The translations under genes were made by a program, and so were the position numbers. Shown piece after piece: positions 1 to 6,644 of a DNA stretch of 8,632 nucleotides. Location: the NCBI GenBank assembly GCA_023420745.1, contig JAEZVQ010000035.1, positions 1 to 8,632 of the forward strand, read 5' to 3'. The stretch's first letter is position 1. Each line of letters begins with the position of its first letter. Source of the DNA: Actinomycetes bacterium. Lineage in GTDB: Bacteria; Actinomycetota; Actinomycetes; Actinomycetales; Actinomycetaceae. The notes beneath the pieces are model-generated. The model ran no database searches and was not told the DNA's origin. It saw only the letters and a list, made by a program, of their open reading frames with translations.

Positions 1-564
1 CACGATGTCGTAGGTGAGGTGGGAGTACACCGGGGCTTCGACTCGGTCGGCACCGGATTTGACTGCCGCCATGAAGTCGAGGAGGCGAGTACGGTCGTAG
101 GATTCGGGGAATCCCTTGCGATCCATGATTTCACGCTCGCGCAATACCGCATTGGGGTAGAGAAACCCGTCGGTGGTGATGAGCTGGACGCGAGGTGTGT
201 AGGGCCAGCGCGAGAGGAGTTCACGCATCAGGCGCGCGGTGGAGGATTTACCGACCGCCACCGACCCGGCGATGCCAATAATGAACGGGGTCGAGATGTG
301 TTCGTCATCGTGGAAGAAATAGTGACGGTCACGTCCGAGACGGCGGTTCGCGTCAACGTCGACTTGGAGTAAAGCGGACACCGGACGGTAGATTGCGTCG
401 ACTTCTCGCAGATCGAGGGGATCGTCGAGACCGGAGATGCGCTCAATGTCGTAGGAGGTGAGCGGCAGTGGTGCCGATTCCGCTAACGCCGCCCATTCTT
501 TGCGAGTGAAGTGGCGAAACGCCGAGTTCACCGGCGCGAGGGGGGAGTGGGAGCGTTCTTTCAC
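1..564 (-). CDS. coaA: Type I pantothenate kinase (3' end outside window)
   Basis: CoaA phosphorylates pantothenate with ATP, the first and usually rate-setting step of coenzyme A synthesis, in the cytosol. The frame shows the type I kinase pattern in order: FTRKEW near the N-terminus, the P-loop [12 protein letters not shown] (Lys about residue 106), [19 protein letters not shown], then [12 protein letters not shown] at the window edge, where the gene is cut. About 188 codons are visible of roughly 310-330 expected. The start is uncertain. The frame is open up to a TGA at 634-636 and has no ATG; candidate GTG codons end at 615, 600, 564 and 531. I chose 564 because it places the P-loop Lys near its usual position (about 101 in E. 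coli) and leaves the hairpin at 573-618 outside the gene. GTG at 531 is the main alternative. None has a clear Shine-Dalgarno sequence, so a leaderless mRNA is possible. The family call is secure; the start is not. Confidence 0.93.
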   Translation of the reverse strand, partial: MKERSHSPLAPVNSAFRHFTRKEWAALAESAPLPLTSYDIERISGLDDPLDLREVDAIYRPVSALLQVDVDANRRLGRDRHYFFHDDEHISTPFIIGIAGSVAVGKSSTARLMRELLSRWPYTPRVQLITTDGFLYPNAVLREREIMDRKGFPESYDRTRLLDFMAAVKSGADRVEAPVYSHLTYDIV

Positions 565-572
565 GAACAACA

Positions 573-618
573 ATTGTGCCGTATCTGCCGGTGTTTCCAC
601 CCGCAGATACGGCACAAT
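573..618 (-). terminator. Long perfect hairpin with GAAA tetraloop, probable terminator between the lipoprotein gene and coaA
   Basis: Two 16-bp arms are exact reverse complements: 573-588 (ATTGTGCCGTATCTGC) and 603-618 (GCAGATACGGCACAAT). The 14-nt centre folds further. On the minus strand it reads G-GGTG-GAAA-CACC-G, so the RNA would have 16 bp, one G-G mismatch, 4 more bp and a GAAA (GNRA-type) loop. The plus-strand loop would be UUUC, which is not a special loop, so the minus-strand RNA is the likelier functional form. It lies 22 nt after the lipoprotein stop and just before the preferred coaA start. The downstream sequence TGTTGTT is only a weak U-tract, as is common in high-GC actinobacterial terminators. 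It could instead be an attenuator or leader element for coaA. Confidence 0.65.
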
Positions 619-640
619 CTCACGTCGCAGTCGTCACATA

Positions 641-2539
641 TTAGGCAAACTCGGGGAGTTCATCCTCCTGCTGCGATCCAGCGACACCGACAGCACCAGC
701 GCCTGGGGCGCCAGCTGCGCCGACAGTGCCGTGCGTAGAAGGCACACCGGGCTGAGCGGGATTCATCGCTTGCGCCTGCAATGCCTCGGCTCGCGCCTGG
801 TCAATCTGTGCGCGTTTCGCAGCAATCGCGGCAGCGATCTTCTTCCGGAAAATGAACGCCACCACGCCGCCGGCAATCAGCAGCGCGAGAATAATCCCCA
901 GCACGATAAACCCGCCGACGCCGGTCTGTTTGAGGGTGACGGTGACCGAAGATGAGATACCGGCGCCGCCGACAAGGGTGCCGTCCTCGTTCCACATCCA
1001 CGATGTCTCGCCGTTTTCACGATCAATCGAGGTGAAAGACGGAGTCTCAACAGTGGCGTATCTGGTGGCGTCGACGAACTCGCCGAATGGAATGTAGAAG
1101 GTGAGCGAACGCGTTGATGAGAAAAGACCGCCAGAGGTTGTTTCCATGGACACTGATGCTTGTGGCATGGTGCGTTGCAGTTTCTCGGTGAGTTCGTCGG
1201 GAGACGAACCAGAAACGGTGACCGAATAGACCGTAGCTCCGTCACGCGTCGACTGAGAAACCGTCGCGTCTGGATCAATGAGCTGCATCGCATCGTGCAG
1301 ATGTGTTTGATCTGCTTCGCTAGCCGAGGAATCGGCCACGGCTGACAGTGTTGCTGAAATTGCGTCTGAGCGGCTGGGTGCGACACTGACGTCAACACGA
1401 TCCACGGGCAACGCCATCGTGAGTGTCTGGTCGATGTCGGTGCCGGTGGCGAATGCAGCCCACACACCGTTGTCATCGTTGTTGACCCGCATATCGGGCG
1501 AAGACATCGCACTGTCCGAAAGTAAGATCAGCTCGTTGGAGTAGCTGTTGGGGCTGACCACATTGGAGTAGTCGATATGGGCCACGACGTGGCGCGACAG
1601 TGACAGTGTCGACGTGTCGACCCCACTGTCTTCGATGGTGAGGTGCGCGTCGGTTCCGAGGAACTCCGTCAAAGCCGCCGACACTTCCTCCAGCGAGGTT
1701 GCTGGAATGTCAATCACCATCCGGCTGCTCAGTTCATCTGAGGGATGGTAGATCTGGTCAGCAGAATCGAGTGTGGCTCCCTTGGGCAGGTGGGAGTCAA
1801 CGTATTCCTTGATCTTCGTCTGACGTGGAGTCGGTGTATTTTCGCTTAATCCGAGGACGATTTGGGTGTGGTAGGTGTCCTCGCTTCGCAGTGAGACGAT
1901 AACGGAGAGCTCATTGACCCCATTATCAACGACGTCTCGAACGCTCATCGCCCAGCCCGATGACGTGTAGGTCTTCCCATCGACCACAAGCTGAGGGGAG
2001 CTGGGGGTGTCAATGATCGAATACTTCTGATCTTCCGATACGACACTTTCGGTGACAAACGCTTCACGCATCCACGTCAACAAGTCGGAGTCATCGAAGT
2101 TTTCGGAGTATTGGACACCAGAGACCAAACCGTCACTTGAGGCCGCAAACGTGACCTCAACATCGCGGTCGATACCGCCACCGGCAAGGATCCCTTTGAC
2201 CTTGGTCTTGTAGTCGTCGAGGGAGGTAAACGAGATGGTGAACTTCGCGACGATGTCTTTATCCGTCGACGTCATTCCGTCGTAGGTCATGCCCTCGGGT
2301 AGGTGCTTGGTAATGGCGGCTTCGGCTTTTTCTGTCCCGCCCGTCACATGTTCGTCCACTTCAGTCTTCGGCACCGTAGCGGTAATGACACGGGTGCCGG
2401 AGAAATTCGAATCAACGGTGACGACAGCACTCGGTTTGAGTCCACAGGCGCTGAGGACGAGAGCGAGGACTGCGACGAGGGAGAACAGTGCCGCACGCCC
2501 GCGCGTTGGAGTTGAGGTGGTATTCATTGTCCTGCTCAC
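641..2539 (-). CDS. Large LppM-like lipoprotein with C-terminal membrane helix
   Basis: Predicted secreted lipoprotein of 632 aa; function unknown. The N-terminus has a basic stretch, a hydrophobic segment (about residues 17-31) and the lipobox LSAC, with Cys32 as the lipidated residue. The exported part is rich in Ser/Thr/Asp and appears to hold three diverged repeats (about 41-131, 208-305 and 378-468). Each has a helix ending near an LP.GA-like turn, a beta segment, and a helix like SLEEVSAAL or SPDELTEKL. A single membrane helix (541-564) is followed by RKK and a 65-residue Ala/Gly-rich tail ending EDELPEFA, presumably cytoplasmic. The region after Cys32 resembles the LppM domain of mycobacterial lipoproteins, but this protein is far longer. 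The start is GTG, 2 nt after the upstream stop, implying translational coupling; ATG at 2525-2527 is an alternative start that keeps the signal peptide. Lipoprotein nature is well supported, family placement is tentative, and a role at the cell envelope is inferred. Confidence 0.85.
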   Translation of the reverse strand: MSRTMNTTSTPTRGRAALFSLVAVLALVLSACGLKPSAVVTVDSNFSGTRVITATVPKTEVDEHVTGGTEKAEAAITKHLPEGMTYDGMTSTDKDIVAKFTISFTSLDDYKTKVKGILAGGGIDRDVEVTFAASSDGLVSGVQYSENFDDSDLLTWMREAFVTESVVSEDQKYSIIDTPSSPQLVVDGKTYTSSGWAMSVRDVVDNGVNELSVIVSLRSEDTYHTQIVLGLSENTPTPRQTKIKEYVDSHLPKGATLDSADQIYHPSDELSSRMVIDIPATSLEEVSAALTEFLGTDAHLTIEDSGVDTSTLSLSRHVVAHIDYSNVVSPNSYSNELILLSDSAMSSPDMRVNNDDNGVWAAFATGTDIDQTLTMALPVDRVDVSVAPSRSDAISATLSAVADSSASEADQTHLHDAMQLIDPDATVSQSTRDGATVYSVTVSGSSPDELTEKLQRTMPQASVSMETTSGGLFSSTRSLTFYIPFGEFVDATRYATVETPSFTSIDRENGETSWMWNEDGTLVGGAGISSSVTVTLKQTGVGGFIVLGIILALLIAGGVVAFIFRKKIAAAIAAKRAQIDQARAEALQAQAMNPAQPGVPSTHGTVGAAGAPGAGAVGVAGSQQEDELPEFA

Positions 2540-2541
2540 CC

Positions 2542-3495
2542 TCAGTGTCCCAGTGATGCCGCAGTGATTGCGAGCGTGATGGTGCTGACGATGATCGTTG
2601 CGATCGCGGTGACGAAGTAGGACAGGAACGTCGCAACCACGTAAGTGATGACCGGGGAGCGGTCGTAGCGGCCGAGCTGCGAGGTTCCCATGTATACGAG
2701 CAGTTCGACGAGGTTGAACATCGGAATCGCGATCAGTACGACGAGGAACATCGCCAGACCCGTCAGCGCCGGAATGGGAACGGCAGTGACCAGCGCGAGA
2801 ATGACATTGACCACCGCGAGCGGGAGGAATGCGACGCCGAGAACCTGAAGGGCGTCAACGTAGCGCACCTGGCTCAGCTTGTGGATTTTTGCGGTGGCGA
2901 AGATGGCGAGTGCGCGAGTGGCCATGAGGATGGCGATGACGATCGCCGAGCCGACCATCGACAGAATGAAGGACACGAGACCGGCGCCGAAGCTGTCAAT
3001 GCGCTGGTGAGTGTCGAGCTGCGCGAGCAGCGAGTTGCCGAAGTCGGCGGCGCGCATGGTCATGGTGAAGTAGATGATGCCGGTGGTGATGGCAAAAATC
3101 CCGAGGGTGATCAGCCAGCCGAAACGCGAGGCACGACCGCGAGCGAAAGCGCGACGCGGGTATCCGGTGAAGATATCCTTCACCGATTGCCACAGAGCCT
3201 GGAACTCGTTGCCGACCGCGTTCGGCGATGCTGCGACGGGCGGCGTGGCAACCGGTGCCGGCGCGCCGGGAACAGGTTGCGCGTACGGTGCCGGTACGCC
3301 TGCGGGCATTGGAGCCGGTGTCGGCATCTGTTGCGTCACGGGGGCTGGTGCCGCGGGTGTTCCCGGTGATACTGGCGCCGTGTCGCCGGGGGCGGTCGGC
3401 GGTACCGGTGCTGGCGGCTGGGCTTCAACCGCTGACGGTTGCTGCACGTCATCCTGCGGCTTATCGGCACTGGTGGGTGGCGGCGGTGTGGACAT
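2542..3495 (-). CDS. Five-helix membrane protein with Pro/Ala-rich N-terminus (Yip1-like)
   Basis: Integral membrane protein of 317 aa, function unknown. Residues 1-95 are low-complexity Pro/Ala/Val, starting STPPPPTSADKP and containing repeated PAPV-type motifs. A short amphipathic stretch follows (NEFQALWQSVKDIFTGYPRRAFARG), then five hydrophobic segments at about 125-146, 170-200, 214-238, 243-268 and 281-312. The basic cluster RRAFARGRASR just before helix 1 argues that the N-terminal tail is cytoplasmic, which puts the short C-terminus outside. The size and layout resemble bacterial Yip1-domain/DUF1282-type proteins, but I see no diagnostic motif, so this is a weak resemblance. The ATG start is preceded by GGAAGGGA about 10 nt upstream. 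The downstream lipoprotein gene begins 2 nt after this stop, so the two products probably act together at the membrane. It is the first gene of the leftward unit driven from the shared intergenic region. Confidence 0.85.
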   Translation of the reverse strand: MSTPPPPTSADKPQDDVQQPSAVEAQPPAPVPPTAPGDTAPVSPGTPAAPAPVTQQMPTPAPMPAGVPAPYAQPVPGAPAPVATPPVAASPNAVGNEFQALWQSVKDIFTGYPRRAFARGRASRFGWLITLGIFAITTGIIYFTMTMRAADFGNSLLAQLDTHQRIDSFGAGLVSFILSMVGSAIVIAILMATRALAIFATAKIHKLSQVRYVDALQVLGVAFLPLAVVNVILALVTAVPIPALTGLAMFLVVLIAIPMFNLVELLVYMGTSQLGRYDRSPVITYVVATFLSYFVTAIATIIVSTITLAITAASLGH

Positions 3496-3497
3496 GA

Positions 3498-3520
3498 GTG
3501 ACGTTCCCTTCCGTGACGTT
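3498..3520. repeat. Direct repeat GTGACGTT x2 in the leader of the leftward operon
   Basis: GTGACGTT occurs at 3498-3505 and again at 3513-3520, 15 bp apart start to start, just upstream of the membrane-protein ATG and over its ribosome-binding region (on the minus strand AACGTCAC flanks GGAAGG). The shorter core GTGACG recurs in the same intergenic region at 3604-3609 and 3617-3622, all in one orientation. This could be a regulator site, but GTGACG is also frequent in coding sequence here, so it may be chance. Confidence 0.3.
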
Positions 3521-3541
3521 AGTTATGAGGGGCTGTATCGG

Positions 3542-3562
3542 TACTGCCTCGTTGGTGCAGTA
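3542..3562. promoter_or_regulatory. Inverted repeat TACTGC-N9-GCAGTA in the divergent intergenic region
   Basis: Perfect 6-bp arms at 3542-3547 and 3557-3562, spaced by 9 bp. GTAC is also present at both ends (3541-3544 and 3563-3566). The repeat overlaps the proposed -35 of the rightward promoter and the first transcribed bases of the leftward one. It could therefore be an operator affecting both units, or a small 5' hairpin in the leftward mRNA. This is inferred from position and symmetry only. Confidence 0.35.
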
Positions 3563-3581
3563 GTACAACCGATCCTAGGAT
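3552..3581 (+). promoter_or_regulatory. Predicted sigma-A-type promoter for the glmS operon
   Basis: TTGGTG (3552-3557) and TAGGAT (3576-3581) are separated by 18 bp. TAGGAT is a common -10 form in Actinobacteria, while the -35 matches only its first three bases. Transcription would start near 3588, giving a leader of about 90 nt before the glmS ATG. The -10 lies in the palindrome ATCCTAGGAT, which also supplies the -10 on the other strand. Confidence 0.5.
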
Positions 3582-3602
3582 AGCGGGCACAACCGCCGTC
3601 AA
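3572..3602 (-). promoter_or_regulatory. Predicted sigma-A-type promoter for the membrane protein/lipoprotein operon
   Basis: On the minus strand, TTGACG (3602-3597) and TAGGAT (3577-3572) are separated by 19 bp, slightly longer than optimal, with good hexamers. The start would be near 3565, giving a leader of about 70 nt. The -10 overlaps the rightward -10 by the two central bases of ATCCTAGGAT, so polymerase probably cannot occupy both at once. Confidence 0.5.
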
Positions 3603-3635
3603 TGTGACGAATTCGGGTGACGTGGACCGACAGCG

Positions 3636-3660
3636 TGAGGCGACAGAGGCACCGCCCTCA
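3636..3660 (+). promoter_or_regulatory. Small hairpin in the glmS leader
   Basis: TGAGGCG (3636-3642) can pair with CGCCCTCA (3653-3660), giving 7 bp with one bulged C and a 10-nt loop, 16 nt before the glmS ATG. The only purine-rich ribosome-site candidate close to the start, GGAG at 3672-3675, is 1 nt from the ATG, which is too near for normal use. Leader structure may therefore matter for translation. The evidence is weak. Confidence 0.25.
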
Positions 3661-3676
3661 TGTCACGATATGGAGC

Positions 3677-5623
3677 ATGTGTGGAATTGTTGGTTACGTT
3701 TCCTCTCGCCCGTCGCGTCGTGCTGTTGACGTGGCACTCGGCGGACTATCCCATCTCGAATACCGCGGCTACGATTCAGCTGGTGTCGCCCTCGCGACTG
3801 AAGACCATCGCATCGAGGTCGTCAAACGCGTGGGGAAACTCGCGAATCTGCGTGCGGCACTTGACGAAGATGCGAGTCTCGCCCCGCTGGCAAGCATTGG
3901 ACACACCCGGTGGGCTACACACGGGCCGGCGACGGAGGTCAACTCCCACCCGCACGTCGCTGACGACGGTGCGCTCGCCCTCGTCCACAACGGCATTATT
4001 GAAAATGCCGCCACACTGCGCGGCGAGCTCGCCACACTCGGTATTCACTGCGTATCCGATACCGACACTGAAGTTGTCGCGCACCTCATTGCGCTGATTA
4101 ACCGCCAGATCGAGGGCGGTCACCTCGTGGTCACGCCCGACGACACCATCGTCAACTCCGGAGTGCTTACTGACCTCGACGATGACACAGCTCTCGCTGC
4201 CGTGCGCCTCGCCTGCGCGGTACGGGAGGCAACGACGCGTCTTGACGGCACTTTCACGCTCCTTGTCATGCATGCCGACGCACCCGGCGTCATTGTCGCC
4301 GCGCGACGTTCCTCGCCGCTCGTCATCGGGCGAGGCGAGGGGGAGAATTTCCTCGGATCTGACGTGCTGGCGTTTTCCGACTCGACCGACCGTGCTTTCG
4401 AAGTGGGGCAAGATCACCTCGTGGTCGCTACCGCGCGCGATCTCATCGTTATCGACCCCGGCGGTGACGTCGTTGAGCCGAAGCCGCTTCCCGTTGAGGT
4501 GTCGTCGCAGCGTGCCTCGAAGGACGGGTGGCCGACGTTTATGGAAAAGGAAATCCATGAGCAGCCCGACGCCATTGCCGCCACGCTCGCCGATCGCCTT
4601 GACGCCTCCGGTGCTCTGACGATTGATGAGCTGCGCATCCCCGAAGAGGTGCTGCGCCGCGTCGACAAGATGGTGATTGTCGGGTGCGGCACCGCGGCGT
4701 ATGCCGGGCAGGTGGCGCGCTACGCCATCGAACACTGGTGTCGCATTCCCGTTGAGGTCGAGCTTGCCCACGAGTTCCGCTACCGCGACCCGGTGGTGAC
4801 AGAAAAAACCCTCGTCGTCGCGATCTCGCAGTCGGGGGAAACGATGGACACGATTATGGCGATACGACACGCCCGCGAACAGGGGGCGAAGGTCGTCGCC
4901 ATCGTCAACACACCGGGGTCGACCATCTCGCGCGAGTCCGACGCCGTGCTTCTCACCCACGCAGGACGCGAAGTCGCGGTGGCGTCAACGAAAGCGTTTA
5001 CCGCGCAGATCACCGCCACCTATATCCTCGGTCTCTACCTCGCGCAGGTGCGGGGCAATAAGTTCGCTGACGAAGTCCAGGACTATCTCGACAAGCTCGG
5101 GCGCGTGCCCGACCTCGTGCGCGAGGTTCTGTCGCGTGCGGAAACGGTGCGGATGACCGCTCGTGCGCTCGCCAACGAGGAATCGGTGATTTTCCTTGGA
5201 CGCCACGTTGGCTGCCCGGTGGCGATGGAAGGGGCGTTGAAACTCAAAGAAATCGCCTACATCCACGCCGAAGGGTTCGCTGCGGGCGAGCTCAAACACG
5301 GTCCGATTGCGCTGATTGACCGCGGGCAGGTCGTCGTCATTGTCGTGCCCACGCCGAGGCGGCCCGAACTTCACCGCAAAGTCGTGTCGAATATTGAGGA
5401 AGTGCGGGCGCGCGGTGCCTACACCATCGTCATCGCGGAGGACGGAGATGACGCGGTGGTCGATACTGCCGACGTGATTGTCCGCATCCCGCAGGTGCCT
5501 ACCCTTTACGCTCCACTGCTCACTGTGGTGCCGTTACAGGTTTTCGCCTGTGAACTGGCCAGTGCCAAGGGGTACGACGTCGACCAGCCGCGCAACCTTG
5601 CAAAATCCGTGACAGTGGAGTGA
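3677..5623 (+). CDS. glmS: Glutamine--fructose-6-phosphate aminotransferase (isomerizing)
   Basis: GlmS makes glucosamine-6-phosphate from fructose-6-phosphate and glutamine, the entry step to UDP-GlcNAc for peptidoglycan. The start is fixed by the ATG before Cys2 (MCGIVGYV), because the Cys must become the N-terminal nucleophile. The glutaminase domain shows HTRWATHG (76-83), HNGIIEN (104-110) and SDTDTEV (127-133). The isomerase half has two SIS domains: GCGTA (336-340), SQSGET (384-389) and STKAF (437-441), then GRHVGCPVAMEGALKLKE (508-525) and ELKHGP (538-543). It ends in the family's usual KSVTVE. At 648 aa it is somewhat longer than typical (about 610-625). The extra length is mainly an insertion near 146-172 (from EGGHLVV to DLDDD) in the glutaminase domain, in frame and with normal codon use. 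All catalytic motifs are intact. It is the first gene of the rightward operon; nnrD follows after 7 nt. Confidence 0.98.
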   Translation: MCGIVGYVSSRPSRRAVDVALGGLSHLEYRGYDSAGVALATEDHRIEVVKRVGKLANLRAALDEDASLAPLASIGHTRWATHGPATEVNSHPHVADDGALALVHNGIIENAATLRGELATLGIHCVSDTDTEVVAHLIALINRQIEGGHLVVTPDDTIVNSGVLTDLDDDTALAAVRLACAVREATTRLDGTFTLLVMHADAPGVIVAARRSSPLVIGRGEGENFLGSDVLAFSDSTDRAFEVGQDHLVVATARDLIVIDPGGDVVEPKPLPVEVSSQRASKDGWPTFMEKEIHEQPDAIAATLADRLDASGALTIDELRIPEEVLRRVDKMVIVGCGTAAYAGQVARYAIEHWCRIPVEVELAHEFRYRDPVVTEKTLVVAISQSGETMDTIMAIRHAREQGAKVVAIVNTPGSTISRESDAVLLTHAGREVAVASTKAFTAQITATYILGLYLAQVRGNKFADEVQDYLDKLGRVPDLVREVLSRAETVRMTARALANEESVIFLGRHVGCPVAMEGALKLKEIAYIHAEGFAAGELKHGPIALIDRGQVVVIVVPTPRRPELHRKVVSNIEEVRARGAYTIVIAEDGDDAVVDTADVIVRIPQVPTLYAPLLTVVPLQVFACELASAKGYDVDQPRNLAKSVTVE

Positions 5624-5630
5624 GCCTGCG

Positions 5631-6644
5631 GTGAAGGCTGGTGACGTTGGCGCTCGCTACCGCATTCCTGACTCGCGCGACCACAAATTCACCCGCGGCA
5701 CGGTGATGCTCAGTGTGGGGAGTGAGGACTATCCCGGTGCCGCCGTTCTCGCCACGGCCGGAGCCGTGGGGGTCGGTGCCGGCATGGTGCGCCTAGCCTC
5801 GACGCCAGCCGTAGCTTCGCTGGTACTTCAGCGTTTCCCCACCGTCGTTGTCGAGCGTGGCGACGAGGTGGCGCCGGCGAAGAACAGTGACGCCGTCGTC
5901 GTCGGCTGCGGGATGAGTGAGCGCCGAGGACGAGAGCACGCTCTGCGGTGGATTAAATTCGAACAATCCCAGCCGCGTGCGGTGCCCGTGGTTATTGACG
6001 CCGGGGCTCTCGCGGTGGTGCCCGAACTCATTGCTCAGCGAACAGCGGAACAGCCGGTGAATACGGAAACACTGGTCGTGACACCGCACCACGGGGAGGC
6101 GGCACGACTGATCAGCTCACTCGCCCCGATCGCGGGCGCTCCCCTCACGGTCGATGCGGGGCACGTCTCACAATCGCCTGAGTTGTGGGCTAGGTGGATT
6201 GCCGAGGTCACCGGCATGATCGTCGTACTCAAAGGATCGCCCACGATTATCGGTGCGCCCAGTGGTGACGGTGGCGCGGTGGTGACGCGAGCGATCGCCA
6301 ACGCGCCAGGTTGGACGGCAACGGCAGGCACCGGGGATGTGCTTGCCGGGATGATTGCCGCACGCCTCGCTCAGGTGTGTGCTGATTGGCATCGGCGACA
6401 CACAGACAACGCGGTGTCGATTGAGTGCCAGATCGTCGATGCGGTCGCGGATGCCGTGTGGCTTCACGGTGCGGCGGCACGGTGTGCCGCCGGGCTCGAC
6501 ACCCTGGCGAGCGAGGATTTGCCGACACGCGGCATGACCGGTGGCATCGGACACCCGATCACCGCTCTCGACCTCGCACGCGCGATCCCCGAAACTATCG
6601 GTACCGTCCTCGCTGCACGCGAGTCTGCAACAATGAGGACGTGA
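5631..6644 (+). CDS. nnrD: ADP-dependent NAD(P)H-hydrate dehydratase
   Basis: NnrD dehydrates the S form of damaged, hydrated NADH and NADPH using ADP, restoring the cofactors; it is a ribokinase-fold metabolite-repair enzyme. Visible motifs are KFTRGTVMLSVGS (19-31) with YPGAA and GAGMVR, VIDAGAL (121-127), TPHHGEAARL (151-160), VVLKGSPTII (198-207) and the nucleotide/catalytic loop APGWTATAGTGDVLAG (225-240, Asp236). AVWLHGAAA (275-283) is the late helix. The protein has 337 aa and holds only the C-terminal (YjeF_C) domain. The epimerase NnrE, often fused or adjacent, is missing. The GTG start lies 7 nt after the glmS stop, with GGAG at 5617-5620 as a modest ribosome site inside the end of glmS. 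Its TGA overlaps the GTG of alr by 4 nt. The holo-ACP synthase gene acpS, often found between glmS and this gene in actinobacteria, is not present here. Confidence 0.93.
   Translation: MKAGDVGARYRIPDSRDHKFTRGTVMLSVGSEDYPGAAVLATAGAVGVGAGMVRLASTPAVASLVLQRFPTVVVERGDEVAPAKNSDAVVVGCGMSERRGREHALRWIKFEQSQPRAVPVVIDAGALAVVPELIAQRTAEQPVNTETLVVTPHHGEAARLISSLAPIAGAPLTVDAGHVSQSPELWARWIAEVTGMIVVLKGSPTIIGAPSGDGGAVVTRAIANAPGWTATAGTGDVLAGMIAARLAQVCADWHRRHTDNAVSIECQIVDAVADAVWLHGAAARCAAGLDTLASEDLPTRGMTGGIGHPITALDLARAIPETIGTVLAARESATMRT

Noticed and set aside
565..615. Longer coaA starts at GTG 615 or 600
   Set aside because: They would put the P-loop Lys at about 118-123, too far from the N-terminus for the family, and place the start codon inside a stable hairpin. 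They are not fully excluded.
877..1512. A 211-codon minus-strand frame within the lipoprotein gene
   Set aside because: It is an out-of-frame shadow with Arg/Pro/Ser-rich, non-protein-like composition.
3280..3300. Inverted repeat GCGTAC-N7-GTACGC
   Set aside because: It lies in the repetitive Pro/Ala coding region of the membrane protein, where GC-rich codon repeats readily make short palindromes.
3074..3583. A 169-codon Gly/Ala-rich plus-strand frame opposite the Pro/Ala-rich tail
   Set aside because: Its glycine richness is the complement of proline codons on the other strand; it has no ribosome site or family match.
3617..3676. A GTG at 3617 in frame with glmS that would add 20 residues
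   Set aside because: GlmS needs Cys2 exposed as the N-terminal nucleophile; the ATG at 3677 directly before Cys is the functional start.
3582..3676. A glmS ribozyme or riboswitch in the leader
   Set aside because: The leader is under 100 nt, has only a small bulged hairpin, and glmS ribozymes belong mainly to Firmicutes; no matching core was seen.
3776..4960. A 394-codon open frame on the minus strand across glmS
   Set aside because: It is antisense to an unmistakable glmS; long antisense frames are common in GC-rich genes, and the translation has no recognisable domain.
6425..6640. Upstream extension of the alr frame by 72 codons
   Set aside because: It lies wholly inside nnrD, is Arg/Cys-rich out-of-frame sequence, and matches no racemase N-terminus.
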